Shown here: piece after piece, positions 18,448 to 28,903 of the stretch
How positions within the stretch are numbered: position 1 is the first letter of the stretch
Layout: the number at the start of each line of letters is the position of its first letter
Assembly (NCBI RefSeq): GCF_008831285.2
Contig: NW_022205053.1
Coordinates: 1-28,903 of the forward strand
Direction of reading: 5' to 3'
DNA length: 28,903 nt
Origin: Nymphaea colorata
Taxonomy: Eukaryota > Streptophyta > Magnoliopsida > Nymphaeales > Nymphaeaceae
Made by a program: the position numbers and the translations under genes
Notes under the pieces: generated by a model
What the model was told of the DNA's origin: nothing
The model's input: the letters and a program-made list of their open reading frames with translations, nothing else
Databases searched by the model: none

Positions 18448-18990
18448 TGTAGGAAACAAATGTGGGCCCTAGATATAACTTAGATCCAAACCCGAATTTA
18501 TGCGGAGAAAAAACAACAGAGTCTCGACGTCCAAAATAATTCTTAATAACAAACTTGACAAGACTTACTTAATAAAAGCTTAATCACTAAATCAACAAAG
18601 TTCACAAAGTGATCCCAACAAATGATGATGTAACTGGACCAAGTATACTTAAATAATATACTTGCATTATTTGTCAAGATAAAACTTGCAAAAGTGAGGT
18701 ACAAGAACTCACCTCAACAAAGTCACGTAGTGAGCTATCATCCAAGTGCCCAATTCCTTTTCATTTGAGCATACACTTGAAACTCCCACACTCGAGCTCA
18801 TGAAGTGAACAAACAAACTAAACTCTTAAACTCTTGCTCAAGACACTCACCACTCACTTGAGTTTTTGATGCTTTACAAAATGGCTAGCCACTCCTATTT
18901 ATAGGGAGGAATAGTCGGTGGTGGAAGAATTCACTGATTTCTGATTAATTTTTTATTTTATTTTATTTTAGTTTCTTTTCTTTTAATCAC
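18448..18990 (-). repeat. 5' LTR of copia element 2 (right boundary approximate)
   Basis: It starts TGTAGGAAAC on the plus strand. A TATA box (CCCTATAAATAGG on the minus strand) sits at about 18894-18904, which fits a promoter in U3. The outer end could not be fixed because no partner LTR is present for comparison; about 540 bp is an estimate. Confidence 0.65.
18894..18904 (-). promoter_or_regulatory. TATA box of copia element 2 LTR
   Basis: The minus strand reads CCTATAAATAG, a textbook TATA motif, about 450 bases upstream of the LTR/primer-site junction. Confidence 0.65.
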
Positions 18991-19639
18991 ACCACCTTTA
19001 AATGCGAAGCTCACAGCTGCTTGTGTCTTCTCGATTCTTCTAAGAGAGTCGGTGATAACACTTTATAGCAGCTCCAAAGAAAAGAGTACTCTAGCTCTAA
19101 GTGAGGTGTTTTCCAGACAAACCCTCACCCTATGCTCCATCAAACCAGGCATCTAACTCAAATATCCCACCTTGACACCTCAAACCTCGCAGCCATCAAA
19201 CCGAGTCTATCTGAAGCATCCTGCTCGACTTCAAATCCTAGCATTTTTAGCTTGGATTCCGGCCGGAGTTTGCTCACTCCAGATGTCGTTCCATGAAGCT
19301 CCAGCCAAGGCGACCCGGATCGACTTTCAGGTCTAACACCTGGAACCGAGCACCATCAGCCTAGGCGTTCTCCGACTTTCATGTCGAGCCCATCCTGACG
19401 TCCCCTGTTCTTCCCTGTTCCAGACATCCTCCTCCCCTGCTTCAAACGCCTCCAGCAACAGCATTCTCGGCTGTTGATTTAGCGACTTAGTGCCGGAATA
19501 GAAGGCTGCAGCCAAGTGCTCCTATCTCCCACTTGAGGCATATTGTCCCCACCAAACCAGGTGTCTCTAGGGTCCAGCTTGCACTTGCCTCAACCTTTCC
19601 ATTCACTAAGGTCATCCTCCTCATGCTGCATTTATTTCA
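18991..19639. other. Unassigned, moderately GC-rich DNA, no gene recognised
   Basis: A 60-codon minus-strand frame (19333-19515) has no recognisable motif. Phrases AAACCAGGCATCT (19144) and AAACCAGGTGTCT (19554) hint at internal repetition. The segment may be debris of another retroelement, but nothing in it proves that. Confidence 0.35.
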
Positions 19640-19724
19640 CTGGGTTAATGCGTTAAAGTGCATGGCTATTGCTAAACAAAAAAAAAAGGAGTAGTCAGTC
19701 CTGTCGAGCAGCTATTAAGAGGCA

Positions 19725-19840
19725 GGGTGCAAGCATGGCCAGACAGCCTTCTCCATGGCCTGATTAGCAGCAACCATAGTGAGGCTGTCACCACCTCCTA
19801 TTGAGCCAGAATCAGGGGTTCAAACACCCCTGATCTTACT
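19725..19840 (+). mobile_element. Possible tRNA-derived SINE head
   Basis: GGGGTTCAAACACCCCTGAT at 19814-19833 resembles a tRNA T-arm with a pol III B box, preceded by AGCAGCAACCATAGTGAGGC at 19766-19785 in the position of an A-box region. The A-box match is weak, the loop is one base too long for a perfect T-arm, and no clear 3' tail or target duplication was seen. Confidence 0.3.
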
Positions 19841-20650
19841 AATGCCTAATTTATTGGGCATATCACTGCCATTTTTCAGTAACAAGCAAGTCTGATCTAT
19901 AGTTTACAAAGAAAAAATTTTGGTGGCATGATGCCTTGAATCAATCTGTAACCAGCCTAATGGCCCTGGTTTACAACAGTCCGCTTTACCCAAATCCGTG
20001 GTTCATAGTGAACTAATTTCAGCTACCCATGATCATGGTGATTTGGCTAACCAACTTCAAATTCCACTAGGAATGGCCACACATTGATTTGGCCATTCAT
20101 ACTCCATGCCTTACGATGGTCTTGCTTGAATCATGCTCCTCAATATTGGACAGCATTGAGTCATGACAGGTGAGATTCTGCTCAAATTGACAGCCACATT
20201 ACTTTCCTGGAAACAGTATCCTTGGTGTACTTTCCCCTAATTCGAGTTCCTAAGATGCTACGCTTCGCAATCAAATACATTGAAAATCAGAAAATGGCAT
20301 TTTCAAAATTAATCTATCCCATAAGCAAAAATTTGATTTTAAAAGAGTCTCATTCGTGTGTAATTATGATGACGAGACCACCATAGCTTGGAAGGGAATT
20401 TGGATCATTCATCTATGTGATGGATAGTTTTTAGCGATATATGTAAAAAGAGAAGATGAGTGAAGTATGAATGTTTTTCTATTCCATGAATGGGCAATGA
20501 ATCAGACTCCATGGTCTCATCAAATCAATTCCACCAAGAGTCGGACCTATTCAAGCTATGAGTGCAGTCCATCTTGTAAATGGGAAAGGCAATCAAATTG
20601 GGCTTATTTCAATATACAAATTTCTGAAATTTTCAGAAGTTTCTATGGGT
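19841..20650. other. Unassigned AT-rich DNA, no gene seen
   Basis: Frames are short and show no motifs. No repeat boundary or regulatory site can be supported here. Confidence 0.5.
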
Positions 20651-20651
20651 T

Positions 20652-20885
20652 GAAAAACCAGCAATTAACAAAAATGCTTTATCTAGTTAGGCACTAAAAG
20701 AAATCTCTTGATCCAAGTACAAGTATTTTGGTCATGTTGACAGCCACAAAAGAAATCCAATTTTTATGAAGAAAAACCAGCAATTAACAAAAATGTTTAT
20801 CTAGTTAGGCTCTAAAAGAAATCTCTTGATCCAAGTACAAGTATTTTGGTCATGTTGACAGCCACAAAAGAAATCCAATTTTTAC
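20652..20885. repeat. 118-bp tandem duplication
   Basis: GAAAAACCAGCAATTAACAA at 20652 recurs at 20771, and the copies stay nearly identical through CAAAAGAAATCCAATTTTTA. I see only two or three differences (GCTTTATC/GTTTATC, GGCACT/GGCTCT), so the duplication is recent. Confidence 0.92.
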
Positions 20886-22140
20886 GAGCCCATTTGGAAA
20901 TAGGTACTTTCAAGATATTTTCACAATCAAAAGCTATCAAATCTACAGAAGCCAAGCATTCCAATCAAAACCAATCTTTCAAAATCCTTCGTCCTAAAAA
21001 ACCTAGAAGAATGCAAAAATGTGATTTCCTACCCAACAGTGCATTTCCTAAAACTCAATCCCTAAAAATTGGGTTTTAAACCAAATGAACCTAATTTTTG
21101 CCTACGTTCAAAGCAAAATGAGTTGAAATCAACTGGTCAAAACGAATCTTGGAATTCCATGAATTCTCAAAAAATTTCAAAACCTAACTAAGCTCATGGA
21201 CCTTACTCATAAATTTCCTATACCAAGGTGAACCAATGTCTATGTGGGATCTAATTAAATTGTCCATGGAGAGGAATACAATAAAGTATGAATGAACATA
21301 TAGTCTATCTTATGGAGGCATGCATGCACTCACTTCCCAAATGCATTCGCTCTCCTACGCCAAGGTTTTAGTGAGCAAAATTCCATAACTAAGTCATATT
21401 ATGAAAAAAACTTGGGCATCTCACTTATTTTGATGCAAAAACACAAAATTTCCAAAATGGATACAAAACTAGAATTTTCAAATGTATTTCATGATTAGGT
21501 TTTCCTCAAAAAAAAACTGAAGTCAATTTTCAGTCCAAAATCTACTCAAAATCAAGCAAATTTTCATGACCTTTATCAAAATTCCCAAATCAAAATTTCA
21601 ATTTTTCAAAATCAAGAAAATTCCCTACATCTGAACTTGGACTTCTAATTTCCAATTTTCAAAGCTCATTCCGGGATCAAAACCAACCAAATAAAATCAT
21701 GTTTGTCAAAATTCACAAAACACCAGTATATTCCAAAACTAGGATCAAGTCTCAAAATCCCAAATCCAAAGATTTTTCCAAAAATTCTAAATCGGTCGAG
21801 TTCCAATTATTCCAAGCCCAAAATTTTGACCTCCAAGATCTGATTATCTAGTCCAACTTTTGGTTACCCAATTTCTAGATTTTGGGTTCAAAACCAAATT
21901 CTGGTTCCAAGGCCCTCAAGGATTTTTTCAAACAAGTTTGAAAAATCAGACTATCTTCAAAATTTTATAGTCTAGGCAACTTCCAAGGTTGAATACTCTA
22001 TCCTAGTTTCAAAAACAACTAACTAAACTTCAATTATCTGAATCCCCAATTTAATCAAATTCCAAACTCCTAATTTTCAAATTCAAAATTCCAAACTCCC
22101 AATTTTCGAATTCAATTATCCAATCCCTGCACATGCATGT
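20886..22140. repeat. Cryptically simple A/C-rich DNA built on CAAAATTCC-like words
   Basis: Words such as CAAAATTCC, TTTCAAAATC, CCAATTTTCAAA and CAAACTCCCAA recur with many variants and no fixed period, densest at 21,530-22,120. Coding potential is absent. Confidence 0.6.
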
Positions 22141-23302
22141 GGGAAGCATGACTTATCAAGCTTGAGGAAATCTAGACTTTGGATCGCTTACTCCTATCAA
22201 TGCTGGCAGGAATTGTCGATCACCATCCTGATGGGCTTGTCTCTTTCTCCTGAAATTACTTTTTTTTTAAAAAAAAAACTCATATTTTGCTACTTCGTGA
22301 GACTTCCCCCCTCTCGCAGGATGAGGCACGAAGACTAGGGAAACAATGGCAAACAACATTCTTTGATATAATTTATTATGCAATACCTAATTTGCAAGCA
22401 AGGTGCAGTTTCCATAGCAGATGAAGATGCTAGACTTGCTGTTAACGTCTCACCACAAATAAGGCAAGCCTCTTGTAATGAACACAAACCATGTGTCTCA
22501 CATCACAATGTGACATCCTTGTAAAGTGAAAAGAAACATTAGAATCATGCTTTTCATGCTTATTTTCAAAGAACTCTTCTGTAACCAAGGTCTTGCTTTC
22601 TTACTCATGAAACACATTAAACAACCACCAAGGCCGGCCAGTTCCAGAGATTAAACATTAGATTGCATGGTTGCAGCCACTCAAAACAATCATTGTGAAG
22701 AATTCAGGATGAGGCAAAACTGATGTACCATCCCTTGGATGGACAATTTTTTGCCTCTTTTTCTTCCTCTTCTCTAGGAAAAAGAAAACAAAAAAGGAAA
22801 TACGCACCATGCCTAGAACAAGTTAAGGTGTGACTGGCATCTATGCATGCCTCGACCGACACAGACTAATGATTATGCCTAGAACCACATGCATGCCTCT
22901 TTTTCTTTTTCTTGTTGAATATCCTACTCAAATTTCACATCTCAAATTTTTTTCTTCTTAGGTGAAAAATTGAATCCTACAAACGGCATTCCATATAGTC
23001 AATAGCACATACTCTATTGAAGGAAATCAGAAGACATAGTGCAGGAGGATTAATTTAACAGTGATTTCGTAATTGGTCAAGGTAGAAAACTTAGTGCAAG
23101 ATGATTAGCCTACAAAATCCGTAGCATTGTCTTGATCTTGGTATAAGTCTGTCATCAACTTCACCATTTTAGACATTTCAAGTCAGTCCATTTTTCTCTC
23201 TTTGTATATCTCTCGCTTTAACCACTTGATGTCCACCATCATTTTATATCTGATATTGACATTAATGCTGACCAAGGTCTCTTTATCAATTAAAAAAGAA
23301 GC

Positions 23303-23304
<2 letters not shown>
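22141..23304. other. Unassigned DNA, no gene seen
   Basis: It contains a T8/A9 homopolymer junction near 22261-22280 and a CT/A-rich tract near 22740-22800. No frame shows protein motifs. Confidence 0.5.
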
Positions 23305-23352
<48 letters not shown>

Positions 23353-23354
23353 TA
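23305..23354. repeat. (TA)n microsatellite
   Basis: About 19 uninterrupted TA units (23305-23342) are followed by an imperfect extension to 23354. A tract like this is prone to length change. Confidence 0.97.
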
Positions 23355-23369
23355 GCTCTTTATCGTTTA

Positions 23370-23960
23370 GATCTTGAATTTTAATCAATCTTGATTCGAT
23401 CCTAAGCAATAAGTTTGGATTTAGATCTCAAGAAATGTTTGTTGGATTTCAGATAAACGATCATGGATCTCAGGTTAGGGATATTGTACGTTAAATATCA
23501 AGTATTGGATTTCAGATCTTAGACTGTAAACATGGGATCATAGATTTGGATCTTGAACCTTATATTATGGATTTTGGATTGTAGAGGTAGGATCCTAGGT
23601 CTTAGATCTTGGATTTCAGATTTTAGATACTAGCTTTTGGATCTCAAGCATTAGACTATGGATTTTGTATGTCAGATTTTGAATCTCAAATCTTAGATTA
23701 TGGAAATTGAGCCATGATTTAAAATAATGGATTTTGGATCCTGAATTTCCACAACACGATATAATCTTTGTGACATCTTTATTTCAAATTTAGAACAAGA
23801 ATCCCTTAGATTCTGATCTCAAGTCTCGGATTTAGATTTAGATATCCCTGCTAGGTCCATGTTCCACTTCAGGTCTACATGGCCTAGTTTTGAATGCATC
23901 ATTGTAGATCTAGGATCATCGATTTGCATTGATCCATGATGATCTGGATATGAATAAACT
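23370..23960. repeat. Degenerate short-motif array built on GGATTTTAGATCTTGGAT-like words
   Basis: GGATTT, AGATCTT, TTAGAT, GGATCT and TGGATT recur throughout at roughly 10-20-base spacing with no exact period (for example GGATTTCAGATCTTAGACT near 23505 and GGATTTCAGATTTTAGATAC near 23611). It looks like an eroded minisatellite. Confidence 0.65.
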
Positions 23961-25770
23961 TCATATTAGTTTCTTATTATTCATCAGCCTATTTCTGAGA
24001 TCTACTTAGATTTTTAAAATGTGCATGATTTCAAATTCATAGTATGTTTGCTTTTTTATGTTTTGGACGACATTTAGAGTTGAAAAATAAAACATTTTAG
24101 ACTAGTCTTTGGTTTGATTACCTTTGGTAAAGGTGCCAGGATTGGTCAAACCTCATACCAGCACAATGGGTCCCATCTCTTGGAATCTCACGTAAAAAAT
24201 GGAGGCAAGTATGGATAATGATATCTCATTTATTACAGATTGCGTGTGAATTTTATGATAAAAATTTCACATGTAAACAATGTAGAATCAGATGGATGAG
24301 AATATGATGAGTTAGGATGTCCAACCTTGAGGGTCGTAATTTTATAGTGGAGAGGTGCGCTCCGACCAACGAGGTGAAGAGGGCAGAGTTGGCCCAATCA
24401 TAAAGAGGCACGAACCTAAGCAATCAGAAGAAGAGTTTAGGGGTAGGCCAATGAGAATTTTTGAGTTTTTCTTTTATTCGCTTGAATGAAATTTTGTAAG
24501 AATGACTCCTAGAAAGGTGGAATGACAAACCGTTTTGAGGAAACGTGGCCACGAGATTTACTCGTTTAGGAAAAATATTTTTGCGAAATCTTTATATTTT
24601 CTAAGTTTTATACTTTGGGCTTTTATAATGGTTTAACGACAACTTCACTGCTTTGGAGATTTTCAAGGCAAAACTTGAAATTTGCATAGGTACTTACTAG
24701 ATTTCAGAAGAAAAAAAATTAATGGGGTGATCATGAAGAGATTGGTGCACCTCTGGAAATGGATCAGTAACACGACATTGATGATTATGGGCTCATTCTG
24801 AGCAGAAAGTACTTATAGACTTGATTAAAATGGTACATATAAAAGTTTGAAGGTAGTGAAGAACTTGTGGTTTTGATGGAAAGATAAGGGCAAAACTAGG
24901 AAATAGGCCAAGCACACTCTACTTTTCAAGAGAGGAATATGAAGTGGCTTGTAGGAATAAGCATCGTTCATGAAGAAGCACAGACAAATTGCCAAGTGAT
25001 GACTGTTGTCCACCTGGAGCAAGATTAAGTTTAGTAAGGTGGAAGGCCTCATGGTGTTCCTGTAGGTTAGGAAATTTGCCAAGGAAGAAAGGGAAATTTT
25101 GACTGAATGCATGCAGGATTATGATAGAGGGGTACTAGGGGGACACATACGGTGAATGGGTGCACCTGAAGAAAAGGCCCAAACAGATGGCCAAGCCTCA
25201 AAACTTGCCTAGAGAAGAATATCACTTTATGCGCACAAGTAGCAATGTTGTAGTTCAAGACCTTGGCCAAGGGCCAGATTGAAAATTACACAAAGTGCAC
25301 CACAACCCTTAGGAGAGTGTATCTCTGGGGATGTGATGGGACTAGGCATGCTCAATGAAGAGGCTTCCACCCTTGGCTAGGCTGTGAATGTTGCTTGCTA
25401 AAGTCGGATAACTCCTTAATAGCAGAAAGTATGAACCTGTATACAGTAAGGATATTGAGGGGCAAAATTTGAAATTAGTTACTACGGTTTTGAGATGGCT
25501 GCATAAAGGGTAAGAGTACGGCTTTTCTTAAGATATTTTCAATACAGGACTAAAACCAAACTACATTTTGTACAAGGCACACCGCACAAGCCATAAAGTG
25601 CCTAGAAAGGAGTAATATAGAAAAACATAGAAGACTTACAGTCCCTACTCCTTTTTGAGGAGAAGGGTGAAAGAATGAACTATAAAAAGGCACTTCCCTC
25701 AACCCTTCCTACGTGCCCTTCTAAACTGCAACAATTTAAGAAGCCCTTATCAAGACATGTACCAGGCAAC
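23961..25770. other. Unassigned DNA with weak internal repetition, no gene seen
   Basis: Related phrases recur loosely at about 24880-25400 (GGCCAAGCACACTC, GATGGCCAAGCCTC, CTTGGCTAGGCTG). A short palindromic stretch, GTGTGAATTTTATGATAAAA, lies near 24244-24263. Two minus-strand frames (24825-25112, 25067-25270) have no recognisable motif. Confidence 0.4.
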
Positions 25771-25774
25771 ATTT

Positions 25775-25930
25775 CATAGGAAGTCACAATTTGATAAGCA
25801 TAGGGCCAAACCAACCCAATTATGAATGAGCAGGATAAGTGCCCGGCCATGACTCAGCCAGGCCCATCGGGCCCTTATGAGAATCCAGCCCGGCCTGATG
25901 CACAACCATGTGCACCCATGACTAAGTAGT
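25775..25930. other. GC-rich patch resembling a transposon end fragment
   Basis: GCCAGGCCCATCGGGCCCTT and CCAGCCCGGCCTG contrast with the AT-rich surroundings and resemble the GGCCCG-rich subterminal sequence of the hAT-like element at 9360-10234. No terminal repeats or target duplication were found, so it may only be a remnant. Confidence 0.3.
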
Positions 25931-27535
25931 GTGTAAAACCATATAAGCCAGGCGATTTTTGACAACTGACAACCATAGCAGACACTTAGGAAACCTAGCT
26001 TAGTGAATAAGAGTAGAAAAACAGTGTCAAAATATAAATAAAACAAAACAAGAAGGTAGATCAAGCTCCTAATGGCAATTTACATATACCATCTAACACC
26101 CTAGTAAATAAACGAGAACTTTGCAGTCCAGATGCTATGGATATGTGATAAGAGGGAAAAAAAATAAAGAACAGTAGATACAATGTTCCGAACTAGGATC
26201 ATGGGTATTCAATCCATTGGCTGCATTGACTCCCTCATTCCAAAATGATGCACTACTTCGTTAAGAAGCAATGTGGAAATAGATCAATCTAATATCATAT
26301 ACTTTTAAGAATGTTTGGTTTTCTACACAAATGAAGGTAGCAAATAAGTAAAATAACCAATTATATATTATCAAAACAATGTATATGAATATATATGTTC
26401 ATTAACTAAAATCATAGGAAATAACATATATAAAAAATTACATTCTTAATTATTTTTGCTCTTATCAAATTAGAAACTTATAAATTAAGAATGTCATCTG
26501 TAGATTTTGGATAGCAACATCTAATCAATCAATTTTAGGTTTGGCCCCCGACAAATATTGTTCAAGTGTCAAACTTGCATGAGGTTGGCTGCCCCTTTGC
26601 ACCCACCTCGTCAAAACTAGACAAAAAAGAGTTAAACTTTCACCTTGTTTGAATATTAATTAATTTGTTTCGTTGGAAGAAGGTAAGAGCCGAGATCCTT
26701 ATACGCAAACTAGCTATTAACATGGTCATAAAAATTGTTTTAAACATGAATAATGGATATTGTATGCATTTCTCTTTTCATGAAAAGCAATTGCTATATA
26801 GATAGTAATCATTCATGAATCCTATGCTTACTAAGTAACGATTACACATTTCAACTAATATGTAGGCATGTTAAACAAAGCTTCTTCACCAGGACAATGC
26901 CGAGTGTCGAACTCATTTCCAAATTCGACAGTGTTTAGCTTATACAACTGCTTATATTGAAAAGTCAAGCTACGCTTGAATAGATGGACCTGGCATATTA
27001 GATATCCAACTAAAGCCAACCATTGAGATACCTAACTCTTACTCTTTTTTTGCTCTATAGTACAATATTTTCTAGGTGCATACAGTATGCATGGGCATGT
27101 TATACATGCCCCTTCCCTAACAACATGCATCTACTGGCCAGTGAAAGAGAACAAAAATGCCATATAATTTTTTTTTTCACTTATATGTTTCCACATAAAT
27201 TTGGATCACTCCACGTGTTGATCATCTAGTTTCTTACTCAACTTCATTTGAAGGAGAGGGAACTCAACCCATCGGTACAGGGTTTGACTGTTCCTAATGC
27301 CTTTGTCAGGGATAATCAAGCCGAAAGCTAGACTTTTACCCTCCATTTCTGATTGCTATGTTGATCCTAAATATAATAGAAGAATGAAGCAATGTGTTTC
27401 TTAGTTTTATTAAAGTAAAGTCTTAATGCAAATCGAAACTTTAGGAGTTTTGATTGAGATATCGTTGATCAATCTTACTGTCATCATAAGTCATGCAACA
27501 ATTTAACCTACCGTATATGTTACATGCTCACTTAA
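25931..27535. other. Unassigned AT-rich DNA, no gene seen
   Basis: The segment includes very AT-rich sequence at 26340-26480. A small inverted repeat, TGTCGAA/TTCGACA, lies at about 26905-26931. No coding, tRNA or terminal-repeat signals were recognised. Confidence 0.5.
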
Positions 27536-27539
27536 AGAT

Positions 27540-28125
27540 TAATGGCTAGAATTGTGTTCCTAAGGATTAAAGTTGAAGAGCTAGGTTTAGATCATAGGTT
27601 TGGGCTAAGCCATAAGATTTTGTTTTGTTGATGCTTGATTTTGAGTTGAATCGATTTTAGATTGGAAGCTAAGTTCTAACTTTGTGTTATAAGGTTTGGA
27701 TGACTAAAGTTTTGGGCTTAGGACTTATAAAAATTGATGATTTTTAATCAGCTTCCATTAAACTAGCTTTAGATGTTAGGTTTTGGGTTTGATATATTGG
27801 ATAGTAATGCTGGTTCTAGTTAAAGTCTTAGGTCCTATGATTTTGATGCTTTTAATATTATGTTCTGATGTGATGATTTAATTAAGCTATCTAGGATTGT
27901 GGGTATTTTCATAAAGATTTTGAGTTAGACTGTATGTTGGTTTATATTTTAATGACCAAAATTTGTCTGGTTTTAAAGTCTTGTGATTAGAAATTTGATC
28001 TTTGGTTTCTCCTAGTTCAAGGACTTTGGTTGACTAAGAGTTTTGGTCTAGGTTGAAGATTTTGATTTGATTAAGCATTTGGTTTTCCTGAGTCTTAGTA
28101 TCGTTTAGATCCTTGAGGTTTTTTT
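27540..28125. repeat. Degenerate short-motif DNA built on GATTTTGGGTTTAGG-like words
   Basis: Words such as TTAGGTTTTGGGTTTG, TTTTGGGCTTAGGACTT, GATTTTGATGC and GGTTTTAAAGTCTTG recur without a fixed period. Composition resembles the arrays at 20.9-22.1 kb (reverse strand) and 23.4-23.96 kb. Confidence 0.5.
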
Positions 28126-28903
28126 CTGAAAAAACTTCTTCTGAAATAACTGTGTTTTTGGGAATTTTTTTTTAAACATTCATGCAATTTAAAAATAATG
28201 TGCCTATTTAGAGGTAAAGAAAAATTACGTTGTTCTTTACAACAAAGGTAGTACTTAGGTTGTAATACTAAATAACTATTTAAATTCTAATCAGAGGTGA
28301 AGTGTGTTCTTTGATGGATTATATAGACTTAATTCAAAACTCATTGCATGCCCAATCTGGGTGGTCCTCATCTAGCTTTAAGAAATTAGTTCTTCCCTAA
28401 TCCAAGACTATTACCACGGATTAGGGGCTTCAGTACCTTCTAAACTTCATTGGGGATGGTGTTGCATGTACGTTAAGCAAATCATTGCTGAAATTAAACT
28501 AAATGTGAGGCAAAAGAACCTTCAACATTGTTCAGTTAAACAGACAGATTAATGATGGAGAGGCATAACTAACCCTTTGGTACCTAATTGACAAGGAAAC
28601 TATTGTAATTGAGCTTAGTTAATGCTTGAAAAAATATTATTTGTTCCCTAAATCAATATATTGGTGCCATGCTTGAGGGTGTAATCATCTTTAAATTTCA
28701 ATTGAGGCGTAGTGTATGAAAATGTGATTAATCGAGGGAAGTTAAAAGCCAAAATGAAACTACATGAAATTATAAAAGCTAATTAACAGCTAGGTTTGAG
28801 AGCGAGAGAGAGAAGAGCATATCTAAATCCTTAAATACCTAATCAACAAGGAAATCAAATGCATGTATGTTTACTCGAGGTTTTAAGAGATAATCTTGTC
28901 TAT
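28126..28903. other. Unassigned AT-rich DNA with loosely repeated phrases
   Basis: TACCTAATTGACAAGGAAAC (28581) and TACCTAATCAACAAGGAAAT (28837) are related and about 256 bases apart, and GAGGTGAAGTGTG (28293) resembles GAGGCGTAGTGTA (28703). A GAGA tract lies near 28800-28815. No gene is seen up to the window end. Confidence 0.45.

Larger units (their letters stand above)
14250..18990 (-). mobile_element. Ty1/copia LTR retrotransposon 2, 3'-truncated and heavily decayed
   Basis: On the minus strand the order is LTR (from 18448 rightward), primer binding site, gag, protease, integrase, RT, RNase H, which is copia order. The protein fragments differ throughout from element 1, so it belongs to another lineage; motifs such as WIIDSGCSNHM and KHIEVEHHFIREKVL fit the Tork/TNT1-like type, but this is inference. 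No second LTR is seen left of the RNase H fragment, and coding similarity stops near 14390. The right-hand LTR boundary near 18990 is an estimate. Confidence 0.82.

Noticed and set aside
23202-23384. Plus-strand frame with an alternating Tyr-Ile run
   Set aside because: Simple translation of the (TA)n microsatellite.
24825-26064. Three minus-strand frames of about 67-96 codons
   Set aside because: No recognisable motifs, no consistent composition, and no supporting promoter or splice context.
26884-26945. A CGAGTGTCGAACTC / TTCGACAGTG phrase resembling CACTA-transposon end repeats
   Set aside because: Only one short copy with a 7-bp stem; no repeated subterminal motifs or CACTA terminus nearby.
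1-28903. CRISPR arrays, bacterial-type operons, rRNA or complete tRNA genes
   Set aside because: None seen; the sequence is plant nuclear in character and no regular spaced repeats or full cloverleaf tRNA could be identified.

Overview
This is a gene-poor, AT-rich stretch of a flowering-plant nuclear genome. The plant assignment rests on an L-type lectin receptor kinase (LecRK) family gene, two plant-type Ty1/copia retrotransposons primed by initiator tRNA-Met, and hAT DNA transposons with DUF659/BED-type transposase remains. I cannot name the species. No intact host protein gene is visible; everything recognisable as coding is broken.

Left part (1-11300). One decayed LecRK gene on the minus strand is split by two insertions. 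Its N-terminal half (signal peptide and most of the lectin domain) lies at 10601-11209, with a TATA-like box at about 11283-11290. The lectin domain stops inside the AWIEY motif, where a complete copia element (4085-10595, minus strand) is inserted with a perfect 5-bp target duplication, ATACT. The gene resumes at 4079 and runs through the end of the lectin domain and the transmembrane helix to about 3684. There it meets the 3' end of a second element, a decayed hAT transposon on the plus strand (1 to about 3683), whose 5' end lies outside the window. The kinase domain, if it survives, must lie left of base 1.

The copia element itself carries a nested insertion. An 875-bp non-autonomous hAT-like element (9360-10234) sits exactly at the junction of the 5' LTR and the primer binding site, flanked by an 8-bp duplication (GATACCAT/GATAGCAT). 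The order of events is therefore LecRK gene, then copia, then the small hAT. The hAT at the left end is placed only relative to the LecRK gene. The copia polyprotein reads gag, protease, integrase, reverse transcriptase, RNase H, but has stops, frameshifts and substitutions at protease, integrase and reverse transcriptase active-site positions.

Middle (11300-18990). About 3 kb of AT-rich DNA holds a 57-bp tandem duplication and two GC-rich patches that look like repeat debris. A second, unrelated, more decayed copia element follows on the minus strand (about 14250-18990). It keeps its 5' LTR, primer binding site and fragments of every domain, but I find no 3' LTR.

Right part (18990-28903). 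No gene is recognisable. The region contains a weak tRNA-SINE-like segment, a recent 118-bp tandem duplication, a (TA)n microsatellite, and three long blocks of cryptically repetitive short-motif DNA (about 20.9-22.1, 23.37-23.96 and 27.54-28.12 kb), separated by unique-looking AT-rich sequence.

The most informative feature is the layered transposon nest with its target-site duplications. I found no evidence for a new biological system.
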